Shown here in pieces: positions 1 to 8,391 of a DNA stretch of 64,000 nucleotides. The position numbers and the translations under genes were made by a program. The notes beneath the pieces were generated by a model. That model was given only the letters and a program-made list of their open reading frames with translations. It had not been told where the DNA came from and did not search any database. This stretch comes from Marivirga lumbricoides. Lineage in GTDB: Bacteria > Bacteroidota > Bacteroidia > Cytophagales > Cyclobacteriaceae. Location: NCBI RefSeq assembly GCF_014636295.1, contig NZ_BMEC01000010.1:124001-188000 (forward strand), in the 5' to 3' direction. The first letter of the stretch is position 1. Every line of letters begins with the position of its first letter.

Positions 1-1748
1 AGGATTATTATAAATCATCCTGGGGAGCTATAAAGCAGAAACAAATTAATATGGACGTGCCTATTAGTATGGGGATTATTACCCTATTTACTTATAGTTA
101 CTACTTAATATTTTTCAAGTCAGGTTTAGGTTATATAGACTCACTTTCAGGATTATTATTTTTCCTTTTATTAGGCAAGTTCTATCAGCAAAAGACTTTT
201 GACCACCTGCGTTTTGATAGGGACGTAAAATCTTTTTTTCCTCTTTCTGTTGCCAGAATAGTTAAAAATAAAGAAGAGCAGATATTGCTAAACAATATTT
301 TGCCATTAGATATTCTGCGAATCCGAAATGAGGAGATTATTCCTGCTGACAGCCTTTTACTCTCAGATGAAGCATTGATTGATTACAGCTTTGTAACGGG
401 AGAATCTATTCCGGAAACTAAGCAGAAAGTGGAATTGATTTATGCCGGAGGCCGATTGAAAGGTAGCTCTATTCTGGTTCAGGTAAAGAAAAGGCCTTCT
501 CAAAGCTACCTGTCACAGCTATGGGATGATGAATCTATTCAGCATCATGCAAAAGCACAGGTGCAAAATACTGCTGACAGCATAAGCAAATATTTCACTG
601 CTGTGGTACTTATAATTGCTTTTACTTCTGGAGCTTATTGGTTATTTGCAGGAACTACTGAACAAGCTTTACTGACATTTACTTCCGTACTTATTATCGC
701 CTGCCCTTGTGCACTGGCATTGGCAACTCCTGTTACATTAGGAACAGCCATGCGTGTTTTAGGTAAAAATGGATTCTATGTGAAGAATACTCAGTCAATT
801 GAGCAACTTTCTGGCATTGATTCAATTGTTTTTGATAAAACCGGGACACTTACCTATCCTGATAAAGCAGAAGTTTCATTCATTGGGGAATTGCCTGATC
901 ATAAAATATTAGCTGCTATAAGCTCTATTTTTAACCAGTCCAAGCACCCTTTGAGTAGAATAATTCACCATTGGCTTCCTTACTATCCTCAACAAAATAT
1001 TACTGATTTTAAAGAAATAGCAGGTCAGGGAATCTCTGCTACTGTAAATGGCATACAGGTAAAGCTGGGAAAACAGACTTTTGTGGAAGATAGCAGGGGT
1101 TATTTCACTAAGGAAAATAATAATTCTGTTGTTTTTGTGGCAGTAGAAGGCCAGATACTTGGTCATTTTTCCATTAAGCATGTTTTTAGAAATGGTTTGG
1201 CTTCTTTATTAGACGCACTGAAGCAAAAATTCAATTTGCACCTTCTATCAGGAGACAATGCAAATGAGGCTTCTTACTTATCCCAATGGATTACAAAGGA
1301 TAAATTACACTTTCAACAATTGCCTGGGCAGAAGAAAGAATTTATCCAAAAGCTACAGGAAGAAGGCCATAAAGTAATGATGGCTGGTGATGGATTGAAT
1401 GACTCAGGAGCTTTAATGAAAAGTGATTTCGGATTGGCGGTTACGGAATCCACAAGCCAGTTTAGTCCGGCTTGCGATGCAATTCTGCTGGGTAAGCAGT
1501 TTTCTGAACTACCCAGATTTATGAGGTTTGCCAGGCTTAGTTACTATATAGTAATAGCCGGTTTCCTACTGTCATTTACTTACAATATTGTAGGCCTGAG
1601 TTTTGCTGTTCAGGCAGCACTTTCTCCGGTGGTGGCAGCTATTCTAATGCCATTAAGCTCCTTTTCTGTAGTACTGCTAGGCACACTGGGGGTCAATTAC
1701 TTTGCGAAAAAAGAGGGTTTGTTTGAGAATAAAAATTTAAAGCTATGA
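1..1748 (+). CDS. ccoI: Copper-translocating P1B-type ATPase, CcoI-like (5' end outside window)
   Basis: C-terminal part of a Cu+-type P-type ATPase. The frame is open to the left edge (first whole codon at 3), so any HMA domain and the first helices lie outside. Numbering from the Met at 51: TGES of the actuator domain at 116-119, the CPC transport motif in a membrane helix at 218-220, phosphorylation site DKTGTLT with Asp262, the nucleotide-binding SKHP motif (His299), the hinge GDGLNDSG from 446, and a hydrophobic pair of helices at the end. CPC marks the copper/silver class. The next genes encode and assemble a cbb3 oxidase, so the likely role is moving copper toward the CuB centre of CcoN rather than general copper resistance (inference from context). 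The stop overlaps the next start as ATGA, which suggests translational coupling. Confidence 0.93.
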   Translation, partial: DYYKSSWGAIKQKQINMDVPISMGIITLFTYSYYLIFFKSGLGYIDSLSGLLFFLLLGKFYQQKTFDHLRFDRDVKSFFPLSVARIVKNKEEQILLNNILPLDILRIRNEEIIPADSLLLSDEALIDYSFVTGESIPETKQKVELIYAGGRLKGSSILVQVKKRPSQSYLSQLWDDESIQHHAKAQVQNTADSISKYFTAVVLIIAFTSGAYWLFAGTTEQALLTFTSVLIIACPCALALATPVTLGTAMRVLGKNGFYVKNTQSIEQLSGIDSIVFDKTGTLTYPDKAEVSFIGELPDHKILAAISSIFNQSKHPLSRIIHHWLPYYPQQNITDFKEIAGQGISATVNGIQVKLGKQTFVEDSRGYFTKENNNSVVFVAVEGQILGHFSIKHVFRNGLASLLDALKQKFNLHLLSGDNANEASYLSQWITKDKLHFQQLPGQKKEFIQKLQEEGHKVMMAGDGLNDSGALMKSDFGLAVTESTSQFSPACDAILLGKQFSELPRFMRFARLSYYIVIAGFLLSFTYNIVGLSFAVQAALSPVVAAILMPLSSFSVVLLGTLGVNYFAKKEGLFENKNLKL

Positions 1749-1939
1749 ATATACTCATTGTACTTATAGCAGTCAGCTTACTGGTAGCAACCGGATTTCT
1801 GATTGCATTTATATGGGCAGTAAAGTCGGGGCAGTTTGACGATGCTTCCACACCCTCATTCCGCATTTTGTGGGATGATACACCACAGAACACCAATAAT
1901 GAAGAGAATAATAAGGAAAAATCTATACACAATAAATAA
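1745..1939 (+). CDS. ccoS: cbb3-type oxidase assembly protein CcoS
   Basis: 64-residue protein with one N-terminal membrane helix (about residues 3-24) followed by the motif WAVKSGQFDD, which is typical of CcoS, and a polar tail. CcoS is a small inner-membrane factor needed for cofactor insertion (haem and copper) into cbb3 oxidase. Its length fits the family. It overlaps the ATPase stop by four bases and ends 8 bases before the oxidase gene, the usual ccoI-ccoS-ccoN order of Bacteroidota. Recognition rests on the motif and the position between ccoI and ccoN. Confidence 0.93.
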   Translation: MNILIVLIAVSLLVATGFLIAFIWAVKSGQFDDASTPSFRILWDDTPQNTNNEENNKEKSIHNK

Positions 1940-1947
1940 CAATTAAA

Positions 1948-4074
1948 ATGGGAATTGAGAAATTTCATTACGACAACAAAATAGTCAAATACTTTTCCAT
2001 AGCCACTGTGGTATGGGGAGCCATTGGCATGTTTGTAGGCTTACTGGTTGCCACGCAGCTATTTATGCCTGAAGCTAATCTCGGAATGCAATATACTACC
2101 TTCGGCAGGATTAGGCCTTTGCACACAAATGCTGTAATCTTTGCCTTTGTGGGGAATGCCATATTTGCCGGAGTTTATTATTCATTGCAGCGCTTGCTTA
2201 AGGCCAGAATGTTTAATGATACCCTTTCATGGATTAACTTCTGGGGCTGGCAGTTGATTATACTTTCTGCAGTAATAACACTTCCAATGGGTTTTACTAC
2301 TTCCAAAGAATATGCAGAGCTGGAGTGGCCAATTGATATCGCCATTACATTGGTTTGGGTAGTTTTTGGGATTAACATGATTGGCACCATCATTAAAAGA
2401 AGAGAAAAGCACATGTATGTGGCCATCTGGTTTTACATTGCTTCTTTTATTACAGTTGCAGTTTTGCATGTTGTCAACTCCTTTGAAATGCCAGTTAGCT
2501 TTATGAAAAGTTATTCAGCTTTTGCAGGTGTGCAGGATGCACTTGTACAGTGGTGGTATGGACACAATGCTGTGGCCTTCTTCCTGACAACCCCTTACCT
2601 GGGATTAATGTACTACTTCCTACCTAAGGCAGCCAACAGACCTATATATTCCTATAAACTGTCAATTGTACACTTTTGGGCACTGATATTTCTATATATC
2701 TGGGCAGGGCCGCACCACCTTCTCTATACTTCATTACCGGAGTGGGCTCAGGTTTTAGGTACTGCGTTTTCAGTAATGTTAATTGCTCCTTCCTGGGGAG
2801 GGATGGTAAATGGGTTACTGACACTTAGGGGAGCCTGGGATAAAGTACGTGAAGATGCCATTTTAAAATTTATGGTGGTAGCTATTACTGCGTACGGTAT
2901 GGCGGTATTTGAAGGTCCAATGCTTTCTTTAAAAAATGTTAACGCAATTGCTCATTATACTGACTGGATTGTTGCTCACGTACATATTGGAGCTTTAGGC
3001 TGGAACGGCTTCCTTACTTTCGGTATACTTTACTGGATGATCCCCAAAATGTGGCAGACTAAACTATTCTCTAATAAATTAGCTAATGCGCATTTCTGGT
3101 TGGGTACCTTAGGGATAGTTTTCTACGCGTTGCCAATGTATGTGGCAGCTATTACACAAAGTTTAATGTGGAAAGAATTTACAGCAGAAGGTATTTTGCA
3201 ATACCCTAACTTCCTTTCTACTACCATACAAATTATCCCTATGTATATGTTAAGAGCCTTTGGAGGTTTGCTATACTTAGTAGGTGTATTTGTAATGATT
3301 TATAACCTGGTAAAAACTGCTAAGCAAGGTAGTTTTCTTGCCAATGAGGCCGCTGAGGCGCAAGCACTTGAGAAATCCGGAACAGAGAAAAAAGAGTACT
3401 GGCACAGAGTATGGGAAAGAAAACCTGTTTTCTTCACAATTTTGGTCACTGTGGCTATTCTTTTAGGAGGTGTGTTTGAGCTTATTCCATCTTTCTTGCT
3501 AAAATCTAAAGATGTAACTACCATAGAATCAGTTCAACCTTATACTCCGCTTGAGTTGGAAGGTAGGGATATTTACATCAGCGAAGGTTGCGTGGGTTGT
3601 CACTCTCAGATGATCCGGCCTTTCAGAAGTGAAACGGAAAGATATGGTGAATATTCCAAAGCAGGAGAATATGTGTATGATCACCCATTCTTATGGGGGT
3701 CTAAAAGAACTGGTCCTGATTTGCACAGAGTAGGGAAGAAATACCCTGACTCATGGCACTTCAACCATATGTACGATCCACGTTCAATGGCTCCCGGTTC
3801 AATTATGCCTCCTTATCCTTGGTTGTTGCAGGAAACTTATGATGTTTCTGACATTCCAGCCAAAATTAATGTAATGAGGAAACTGGGAGTGCCTTACCCA
3901 GAAGGATATGAAAACGAAGCAGTAGCTGATGCAAAATCACAGGCTGATGAAATTGTGAAAAACCTTGATGCAGATGGAATCGAAGCAATGCCAGAACAGA
4001 AAATAGTGGCTTTAATTGCTTACCTGCAAAGGTTAGGTACTGATATTAAAACTGATGTAACACAAAATAAATAG
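1948..4074 (+). CDS. ccoNO: cbb3-type cytochrome c oxidase, fused subunits I and II (CcoN-CcoO)
   Basis: 708 residues joining two subunits that are separate proteins in Proteobacteria. Residues 1 to about 475 are the multi-helix CcoN core with histidine ligands in RPLHTN, YGHNAV (CuB side), the GPHH loop and AHVHIG (haems). Residues about 490-515 form the CcoO anchor helix, followed by a periplasmic mono-haem cytochrome c domain with CVGCH at 548-552 and the MIRPFRSETERYG segment typical of CcoO. The enzyme is the terminal, high-affinity proton-pumping oxidase in the cytoplasmic membrane, reducing O2 to water with electrons from the CcoP/CcoO haems. The fusion is known from other Bacteroidota. 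It sits centrally in the cco operon. Confidence 0.96.
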   Translation: MGIEKFHYDNKIVKYFSIATVVWGAIGMFVGLLVATQLFMPEANLGMQYTTFGRIRPLHTNAVIFAFVGNAIFAGVYYSLQRLLKARMFNDTLSWINFWGWQLIILSAVITLPMGFTTSKEYAELEWPIDIAITLVWVVFGINMIGTIIKRREKHMYVAIWFYIASFITVAVLHVVNSFEMPVSFMKSYSAFAGVQDALVQWWYGHNAVAFFLTTPYLGLMYYFLPKAANRPIYSYKLSIVHFWALIFLYIWAGPHHLLYTSLPEWAQVLGTAFSVMLIAPSWGGMVNGLLTLRGAWDKVREDAILKFMVVAITAYGMAVFEGPMLSLKNVNAIAHYTDWIVAHVHIGALGWNGFLTFGILYWMIPKMWQTKLFSNKLANAHFWLGTLGIVFYALPMYVAAITQSLMWKEFTAEGILQYPNFLSTTIQIIPMYMLRAFGGLLYLVGVFVMIYNLVKTAKQGSFLANEAAEAQALEKSGTEKKEYWHRVWERKPVFFTILVTVAILLGGVFELIPSFLLKSKDVTTIESVQPYTPLELEGRDIYISEGCVGCHSQMIRPFRSETERYGEYSKAGEYVYDHPFLWGSKRTGPDLHRVGKKYPDSWHFNHMYDPRSMAPGSIMPPYPWLLQETYDVSDIPAKINVMRKLGVPYPEGYENEAVADAKSQADEIVKNLDADGIEAMPEQKIVALIAYLQRLGTDIKTDVTQNK

Positions 4075-4080
4075 ACCGCC

Positions 4081-4275
4081 ATGTTTAAGCATTATTTTGA
4101 ACAACTAGATAATTTCCAGATCTACCCGATAATTTCATTAACCATATTCTTTGCTTTTTTTGTAGGGCTGATATGGTGGGTGGTGAAGGCTGATAAAAAT
4201 TATATCAGTACGATGAAAAATTTGCCTGTAGAGGACTTGAATACTGAAGATCAAAACACTAAGAGCCATGAATAA
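4081..4275 (+). CDS. ccoQ: CcoQ/FixQ-like small subunit of cbb3 oxidase
   Basis: 64 residues with one membrane helix (about residues 17-37, ending GLIWWVVKADK) and an acidic, hydrophilic tail. CcoQ is a small accessory subunit that stabilises the cbb3 complex or its CcoP interaction. Sequence conservation in this family is low, so the call rests on size, one helix, and position between ccoNO and ccoP. It starts 6 bases after ccoNO and overlaps the ccoP start by 8 bases. Confidence 0.85.
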   Translation: MFKHYFEQLDNFQIYPIISLTIFFAFFVGLIWWVVKADKNYISTMKNLPVEDLNTEDQNTKSHE

Positions 4276-5236
4276 AATATTTTATAAACTTATGCTACTT
4301 TTTCCACTAGCTTACTTATTAAAACCAATGCTAGTGGTGGCGCAGGTGGAGAAAGCAATTGAAGGAGCTGAAGTGCCTGAAACCGGAATGATTGAGCAAT
4401 TAATGCAAACCGAGCAGGGTAAGCTATTGCTGGCCATTGGTGTATTAGTGATCATAATGGTAGTTTTAATGATTACATTAACAATATTAATGTTTCAAAC
4501 TGCCAACTTAATATTGAAGAAAAAGCCTTTAGCTGAAGGTGAAGAGGAATTGAGCTTCTTCGACAGGTTTAAGCAAAAATGGATAGTAGGCAGAATGAAG
4601 CCTGTGGGTCAGGATGGTGATATGCTGCTGGATCATAATTATGATGGCATACAGGAGATGGATTATAAAATGCCACCCTGGCTGCGCTATGTTTTCATAG
4701 GTACTTTTCTTTTTGCACTTTTCTATGTTCCTGCTTTTATGTTTTTGGATATTATTCCTGACCAGGAAACCGAATACCAGCAAGAAGTGCAGGAAGCTGC
4801 ATTATTGGCAGAAAAGAGAGCCATGGCAGGATTTAGTGCTATAACAGCAGAAACAGCGGAACTTTCATCCGATGAAGCAGTAATTGAAGCCGGTAAAGCT
4901 ATTTTTAGTAAATCCTGTGCAGTTTGCCATGCTAAAGATGCAGGGGGTGGGGTTGGCCCTAACCTTACCGATGAATACTGGATTCATGATGGTGATATCA
5001 AAGGTGTGTTTCACACCATTTCCGAAGGGGTGCCTCAAAAAGGGATGATTCCATGGAAAGGACAGTTGGCTCCTAAAGAAATTCAGGATGTTGCCAATTA
5101 TGTATTAAGCCTGGCAGGAACTACACCTGAGAATCCAAAGGAGCCTCAGGGGGAAATCTGGAAGCAAAGAAATGCTGAAGAGCTTATTGACGAGGCGGTA
5201 GAGGAAAATCTACCAGAAGAATTTGATCAGGAGTAA
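4268..5236 (+). CDS. ccoP: cbb3-type oxidase subunit III (CcoP), mono-haem
   Basis: 322 residues. A hydrophobic, signal-like start (to about residue 26, LVVAQ), a membrane helix at about 56-85, a second helix at about 139-160 (FIGTFLFALFYVPAF), and a periplasmic cytochrome c domain with one haem site, CAVCH at 217-221, followed by GGGVGPNLTDEYW. CcoP passes electrons from the bc complex or soluble cytochromes to CcoO. Proteobacterial CcoP carries two CxxCH motifs, while only one is visible here; the remaining C-terminal sequence is an acidic tail. The gene lies between ccoQ (8-base overlap) and ccoG (6-base gap). Confidence 0.93.
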   Translation: MNKIFYKLMLLFPLAYLLKPMLVVAQVEKAIEGAEVPETGMIEQLMQTEQGKLLLAIGVLVIIMVVLMITLTILMFQTANLILKKKPLAEGEEELSFFDRFKQKWIVGRMKPVGQDGDMLLDHNYDGIQEMDYKMPPWLRYVFIGTFLFALFYVPAFMFLDIIPDQETEYQQEVQEAALLAEKRAMAGFSAITAETAELSSDEAVIEAGKAIFSKSCAVCHAKDAGGGVGPNLTDEYWIHDGDIKGVFHTISEGVPQKGMIPWKGQLAPKEIQDVANYVLSLAGTTPENPKEPQGEIWKQRNAEELIDEAVEENLPEEFDQE

Positions 5237-5242
5237 GAGAAA

Positions 5243-6652
5243 ATGAATACCACAGATAACAAAGAGCAATTTAGAGGTCAGCTTTCTACTATAAGTAAGG
5301 ATGGCGGAAGGCAATGGGTTTATCCTAAAAAGCCAAAAGGTACGCTGCATAATTACAGAAGAATATTAGCCTGGCTACTTCTAGGGCTGTTTTTCAGCGG
5401 CCCCTTTATCAGAATAGGAGGGCACCCTTTATTGCTCTTTAATATTTTCGATAGAAAGTTCGTGATTTTGGGGAGCGTTTTTTGGCCTCAGGATACTCAC
5501 TTATTAATATTTCTTCTATTGATTTTTGTGGTGTTCATTCTGCTTTTCACCGTAGTGTTCGGACGTGTCTGGTGCGGATGGGCTTGCCCTCAAACAGTAT
5601 TCATGGAAATGGTATTTCGCAAAATTGAATATTGGATTGAAGGAGATGCAAGCAGGCAGAAGAAGTTAAATGCTGCGCCATGGAATTTTGAAAAGATCTG
5701 GAAAAAATCTCTAAAGCAATTTATCTTTTTACTACTTGCTTTTTGGGTTTCTCACACTTTTATGGCTTATCTGATTGGTATTGAGGAAATGAAAGAGGTT
5801 ATAGCCTCCGGTCCTCAGGCTAACTGGAACGGGTTCATTGGCTTGCTGGTCTTTACAGGTATATTTTATTTTGTTTTCGCTTACTTCAGAGAGCAGGCAT
5901 GTACTGTGGTTTGTCCTTATGGGAGATTACAGGGGGTTTTTCTGGATAGAAAATCCATTGTTGTCATGTACGACTGGTTGCGTGGAGAGCCTAGAGGAGC
6001 CATTAAAAGAGGTGGAGTGCAGGGTGAAAAAGGTGATTGTATTGATTGTAAATTATGCGTACAGGTTTGCCCGACCGGAATTGACATTCGGAATGGTACG
6101 CAAATGGAATGTGTAAATTGTACCGCCTGCATTGATGCTTGTGATGAGGTGATGGTAAAAGTGAATCGGCCCAAAGGCTTAATCAGGTTTGACTCGCATG
6201 AAGGCGTGGAAAAGAAGAAGAAAAAACTTATTACTCCTCGCGTGATGGCCTATTCAGCGGTATTGGCAATTTTAGTTTTTGCCATGGGCTTTCTTTTGGT
6301 AGGCAGAGCACCTGTTGAAGCTACCATTACAAGAACACCGGGCTCGCTTTATCAAATGAAAAACGATTCTATTATTAGCAATATGTACCAGATAGAATTG
6401 ATCAACAAATCCTTTGACCCCATGATGGTGAGCTTTGAGGTAATTCCGGCAGAGGCAAAATTGTTCTTTCCGGCCGGGCCTATAGAAGAACTTAGCGGGC
6501 AGAAAAAAGAAGAAGCTTACGTATTTGTGGAAATGAGTCGCAGGGTGTTTAATGAAAAAGGAGATAAAATTATAATAAAGGTGAAGCAGAATGGCGAGGT
6601 GCTTCAAACTATTAATTCCAGGTTTCCTGGGCCACAATCGTTTAAAAAATAA
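5243..6652 (+). CDS. ccoG: Cytochrome oxidase accessory protein CcoG (4Fe-4S, membrane-bound)
   Basis: 469 residues. Several membrane helices, with the conserved first cysteine pair in GRVWCGWACPQT. A ferredoxin-type block follows, with cysteines in CIDCKLCVQVCPTG and CVNCTACIDACDE, which would bind two 4Fe-4S clusters. After the last helix (about 335-352) is a C-terminal Ig-like periplasmic domain as in the FixG family. CcoG is described as a cupric reductase that supplies Cu(I) during cbb3 assembly, which fits the neighbouring copper pump gene. Length and motif order match the family. Confidence 0.95.
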   Translation: MNTTDNKEQFRGQLSTISKDGGRQWVYPKKPKGTLHNYRRILAWLLLGLFFSGPFIRIGGHPLLLFNIFDRKFVILGSVFWPQDTHLLIFLLLIFVVFILLFTVVFGRVWCGWACPQTVFMEMVFRKIEYWIEGDASRQKKLNAAPWNFEKIWKKSLKQFIFLLLAFWVSHTFMAYLIGIEEMKEVIASGPQANWNGFIGLLVFTGIFYFVFAYFREQACTVVCPYGRLQGVFLDRKSIVVMYDWLRGEPRGAIKRGGVQGEKGDCIDCKLCVQVCPTGIDIRNGTQMECVNCTACIDACDEVMVKVNRPKGLIRFDSHEGVEKKKKKLITPRVMAYSAVLAILVFAMGFLLVGRAPVEATITRTPGSLYQMKNDSIISNMYQIELINKSFDPMMVSFEVIPAEAKLFFPAGPIEELSGQKKEEAYVFVEMSRRVFNEKGDKIIIKVKQNGEVLQTINSRFPGPQSFKK

Positions 6653-6674
6653 GGATAAAAAGAAAGGAGATGAT

Positions 6675-7094
6675 ATGAATTGGGGAAATAAAATAGCTGT
6701 TGTATTTGCGCTCTTTGTCGCATTAGTAATTACTATGGTGACCATCAGCTTTAATCAGGATGTGAATTTAGTAGCGGAGAACTACTACGAAGAGGAAATT
6801 GCCTACCAAAGCCATATGAAAAAGGTAGCAAATGCAATGGAATGGGATACGCCAATCAAGGTTGAGCAACAAGGAGATGTTGTTTATCTTTATTTTCAGA
6901 ATGCAGGTGAAGTAGAAGGTGAAATTACTTTTTTTCGGCCTTCTGATGCGAAGATGGACTTTAAAGTAGATTTAGAAGAGGAAAATTATATTCCGGTTGA
7001 AAAGCTGCAAAGTGGCGTTTGGCAGGTAGATATCAGCTGGAGTAAAGGAGAAAAAGCTTATCATAAGGAAGAAAGAATTTTTATTCAGAAATAA
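6675..7094 (+). CDS. ccoH: FixH/CcoH family cbb3 oxidase assembly protein
   Basis: 139 residues beginning MNWGNK. The start at 6675 is chosen because AGAAAGGAGA lies just upstream, one of the few clear Shine-Dalgarno sequences in the window; a longer frame from 6591 would run into ccoG. One N-terminal helix (about 6-27), then a periplasmic Ig-like beta domain containing the family motif VAENYYEEEIAYQ. FixH/CcoH proteins associate with cbb3 and are needed for its stable assembly. The stop shares one base with the next start (TAATG). Confidence 0.9.
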   Translation: MNWGNKIAVVFALFVALVITMVTISFNQDVNLVAENYYEEEIAYQSHMKKVANAMEWDTPIKVEQQGDVVYLYFQNAGEVEGEITFFRPSDAKMDFKVDLEEENYIPVEKLQSGVWQVDISWSKGEKAYHKEERIFIQK

Positions 7095-7795
7095 TGTTTT
7101 GGGCGGCATTGAGCATCGGGTTAATAGGAGGTATGCATTGTACAGTAATGTGTACACCACTTATGCTTGGCGTTTTTAAAAATCAGAAACAGCTATTCGC
7201 TTTTTCCGCTTACCAGGGGGGGAGAATGATGACTTACATCATTTTAGGCATTTTGCTAGCAGCTTTTGGTGAAGGGCTTGCATTATTAGGTTGGCAAAAT
7301 GCACTTTCAATTGCTATGGCCATCCTGATACTGTATTTCTATGTGCTTCCTGCCAAATTTCGTTTTCTTAATAAAATCAATCAATGGGAAAGCCGGCCTT
7401 ATCAATGGCTGAAGGGTGGTTTTAAGAAGTTTATAGGGAGAAAAGATGTTGTGTCTCGCTTTTTTATTGGGGTGCTGAATGGTTTGCTACCCTGCGGTTT
7501 AGTTTATATGGCTTTGTTAAGCTCAGTGACTACAGATTCTGTTGCACATGCTGCTTTGTTTATGTTGGTTTTTGGTTTGGGTACCCTGCCATGGATAATC
7601 GGTAGTGTGTGGATAGGAAGATTTACCCTGAATTATTTTAGTAATCTCACTAAAAAAATCAAACCTGTTCTGGCTTTCACCCTTGCTCTGTTTTTAGTGC
7701 TGAGGGGTCTTCAGGTACAATTTATCCATGTGCCTATGCCTGATTTAGGGCAGGAAAAAACAAGTATAGAAATCCCCATTTGTGGTAAGAATTAA
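7094..7795 (+). CDS. Sulfite exporter TauE/SafE-type membrane protein of the cco operon
   Basis: 233 residues, about six membrane helices. The N-terminus has the pattern GGMHCTVMC (HCxxMC), typical of the DsbD-like TauE/SafE proteins found at the ends of cco operons, and the second half has LNGLLPCGLVYMALL with another conserved cysteine. The paired Cys positions in two helices suggest copper or thiol handling during oxidase maturation, though the family name refers to sulfite export. It is the last gene of the operon, and a perfect hairpin follows at 7823-7842. Confidence 0.85.
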   Translation: MFWAALSIGLIGGMHCTVMCTPLMLGVFKNQKQLFAFSAYQGGRMMTYIILGILLAAFGEGLALLGWQNALSIAMAILILYFYVLPAKFRFLNKINQWESRPYQWLKGGFKKFIGRKDVVSRFFIGVLNGLLPCGLVYMALLSSVTTDSVAHAALFMLVFGLGTLPWIIGSVWIGRFTLNYFSNLTKKIKPVLAFTLALFLVLRGLQVQFIHVPMPDLGQEKTSIEIPICGKN

Positions 7796-7819
7796 AGCAA
7801 TTCCTTTCGTATTAAAACT

Positions 7820-7869
7820 GTCATTCCCACGCAGGTGGGAATCTGATAATTTCAACTGAAGGTTGAAAT
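7820..7869 (+). repeat. REP-like two-hairpin repeat, copy A
   Basis: Begins GTCATTCCC. Hairpin 1: ATTCCCAC (7823-7830), loop GCAG, GTGGGAAT (7835-7842). Hairpin 2: ATTTCAAC (7849-7856), loop TGAAG, GTTGAAAT (7862-7869). Both stems are perfect 8-bp pairs. It could also end transcription of the cco operon, although no T-run follows hairpin 1. Confidence 0.75.
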
Positions 7870-7950
7870 AGCGTCTTTTTTATACAAGCAGCTTTTGCAA
7901 TAAGTACGATTAGATAAATATTCTGGTAATGAAATTTCATTTCATTGAAA

Positions 7951-8000
7951 AGATCCCTGATAATTTTTTCCGTTGCTCTCCAAAAATTTCTGGGATGACG
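7951..8000 (-). repeat. Imperfect stem-loop repeat (GTCATCCC family)
   Basis: On the minus strand this reads CGTCATCCCAGAAATTTTTG, then a loop, then AAAAATTATCAGGGATCT. The arms pair imperfectly. The first 20 bases closely match the sequence at 15189-15208, which supports a dispersed family. Confidence 0.6.
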
Positions 8001-8066
8001 ATGCTTGCTGGCTTTTGTAGTTGTGACAAGCATTTAGTGCTTGCTTATTTAGGTCTTTTTTTTTCA

Positions 8067-8089
8067 CTGGTCTGCGGCTTACAGTCCAG
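8067..8089 (+). repeat. Palindromic repeat, copy 1 of an inverted pair
   Basis: CTGGTCTG, loop CGGCTTA, CAGTCCAG: a stem with one mismatch. It is a diverged copy, in opposite orientation, of the palindrome at 8100-8122; the core GGTCTGnGGCTnACAGnCC is shared. Confidence 0.6.
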
Positions 8090-8099
8090 CAATAGGGGA

Positions 8100-8122
8100 A
8101 AGGTCTGTGAGCCACAGACCTT
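8100..8122 (-). repeat. Palindromic repeat, copy 2 of an inverted pair
   Basis: AAGGTCTGTG (8100-8109), loop AGC, CACAGACCTT (8113-8122): a perfect 10-bp stem followed by GGTTTTTC on the plus strand. It may double as a weak terminator. Confidence 0.65.
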
Positions 8123-8184
8123 GGTTTTTCTGTTCATTTGTGCAATAAAATAGGTTTTTTTATATCCAAATTACCATTAGCACC

Positions 8185-8257
8185 GTCATTCCCGCGCAAC
8201 TTGTCCCGATCATTATCGGGAGCTGGCAATCTGGTGATTTCAACAGCATGTTGAAAT
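8185..8257 (+). repeat. REP-like two-hairpin repeat, copy B
   Basis: Shares GTCATTCCC, AATCTG and the complete second hairpin ATTTCAAC-N5-GTTGAAAT (8237-8257) with copy A. The first hairpin is replaced by TCCCGAT-CATT-ATCGGGA (8204-8221). The modular change suggests recombination or insertion between small repeats. Confidence 0.7.
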
Positions 8258-8391
8258 TTCATATTTTTTACAAATATCTGTGAGTCAAAGACGTAGGAAT
8301 AAACGAATGTTGAAATATCATTTTCTATTAGAAAAAAAGCACCAAATGAAATTTCAGATGATGCTTTAAAGATTTCTAGTGGCTTATTTGC

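Larger units (their letters stand above)
7796..8391. other. Non-coding gap rich in palindromic repeats
   Basis: A 596-base gap between the cco operon and the convergent propeller gene. No plausible gene is seen; both strands are broken by stops or give only low-quality frames. It holds at least five hairpin-forming repeats, listed separately: a two-hairpin element in two copies (7820-7869 and 8185-8257), a stem-loop related to a sequence at 15189 (7951-8000), and a pair of inverted, related palindromes (8067-8089 and 8100-8122). Such clusters are typical of dispersed REP-like elements collecting downstream of genes. Confidence 0.75.

Noticed and set aside
6591-6674. Longer start for the ccoH gene
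   Set aside because: It would overlap ccoG by 62 bases and lacks the family's N-terminus; AAGGAGA precedes the ATG at 6675.
6272-6745. 157-codon minus-strand frame across ccoG/ccoH
   Set aside because: Antisense to two well-supported genes; composition typical of a shadow frame.
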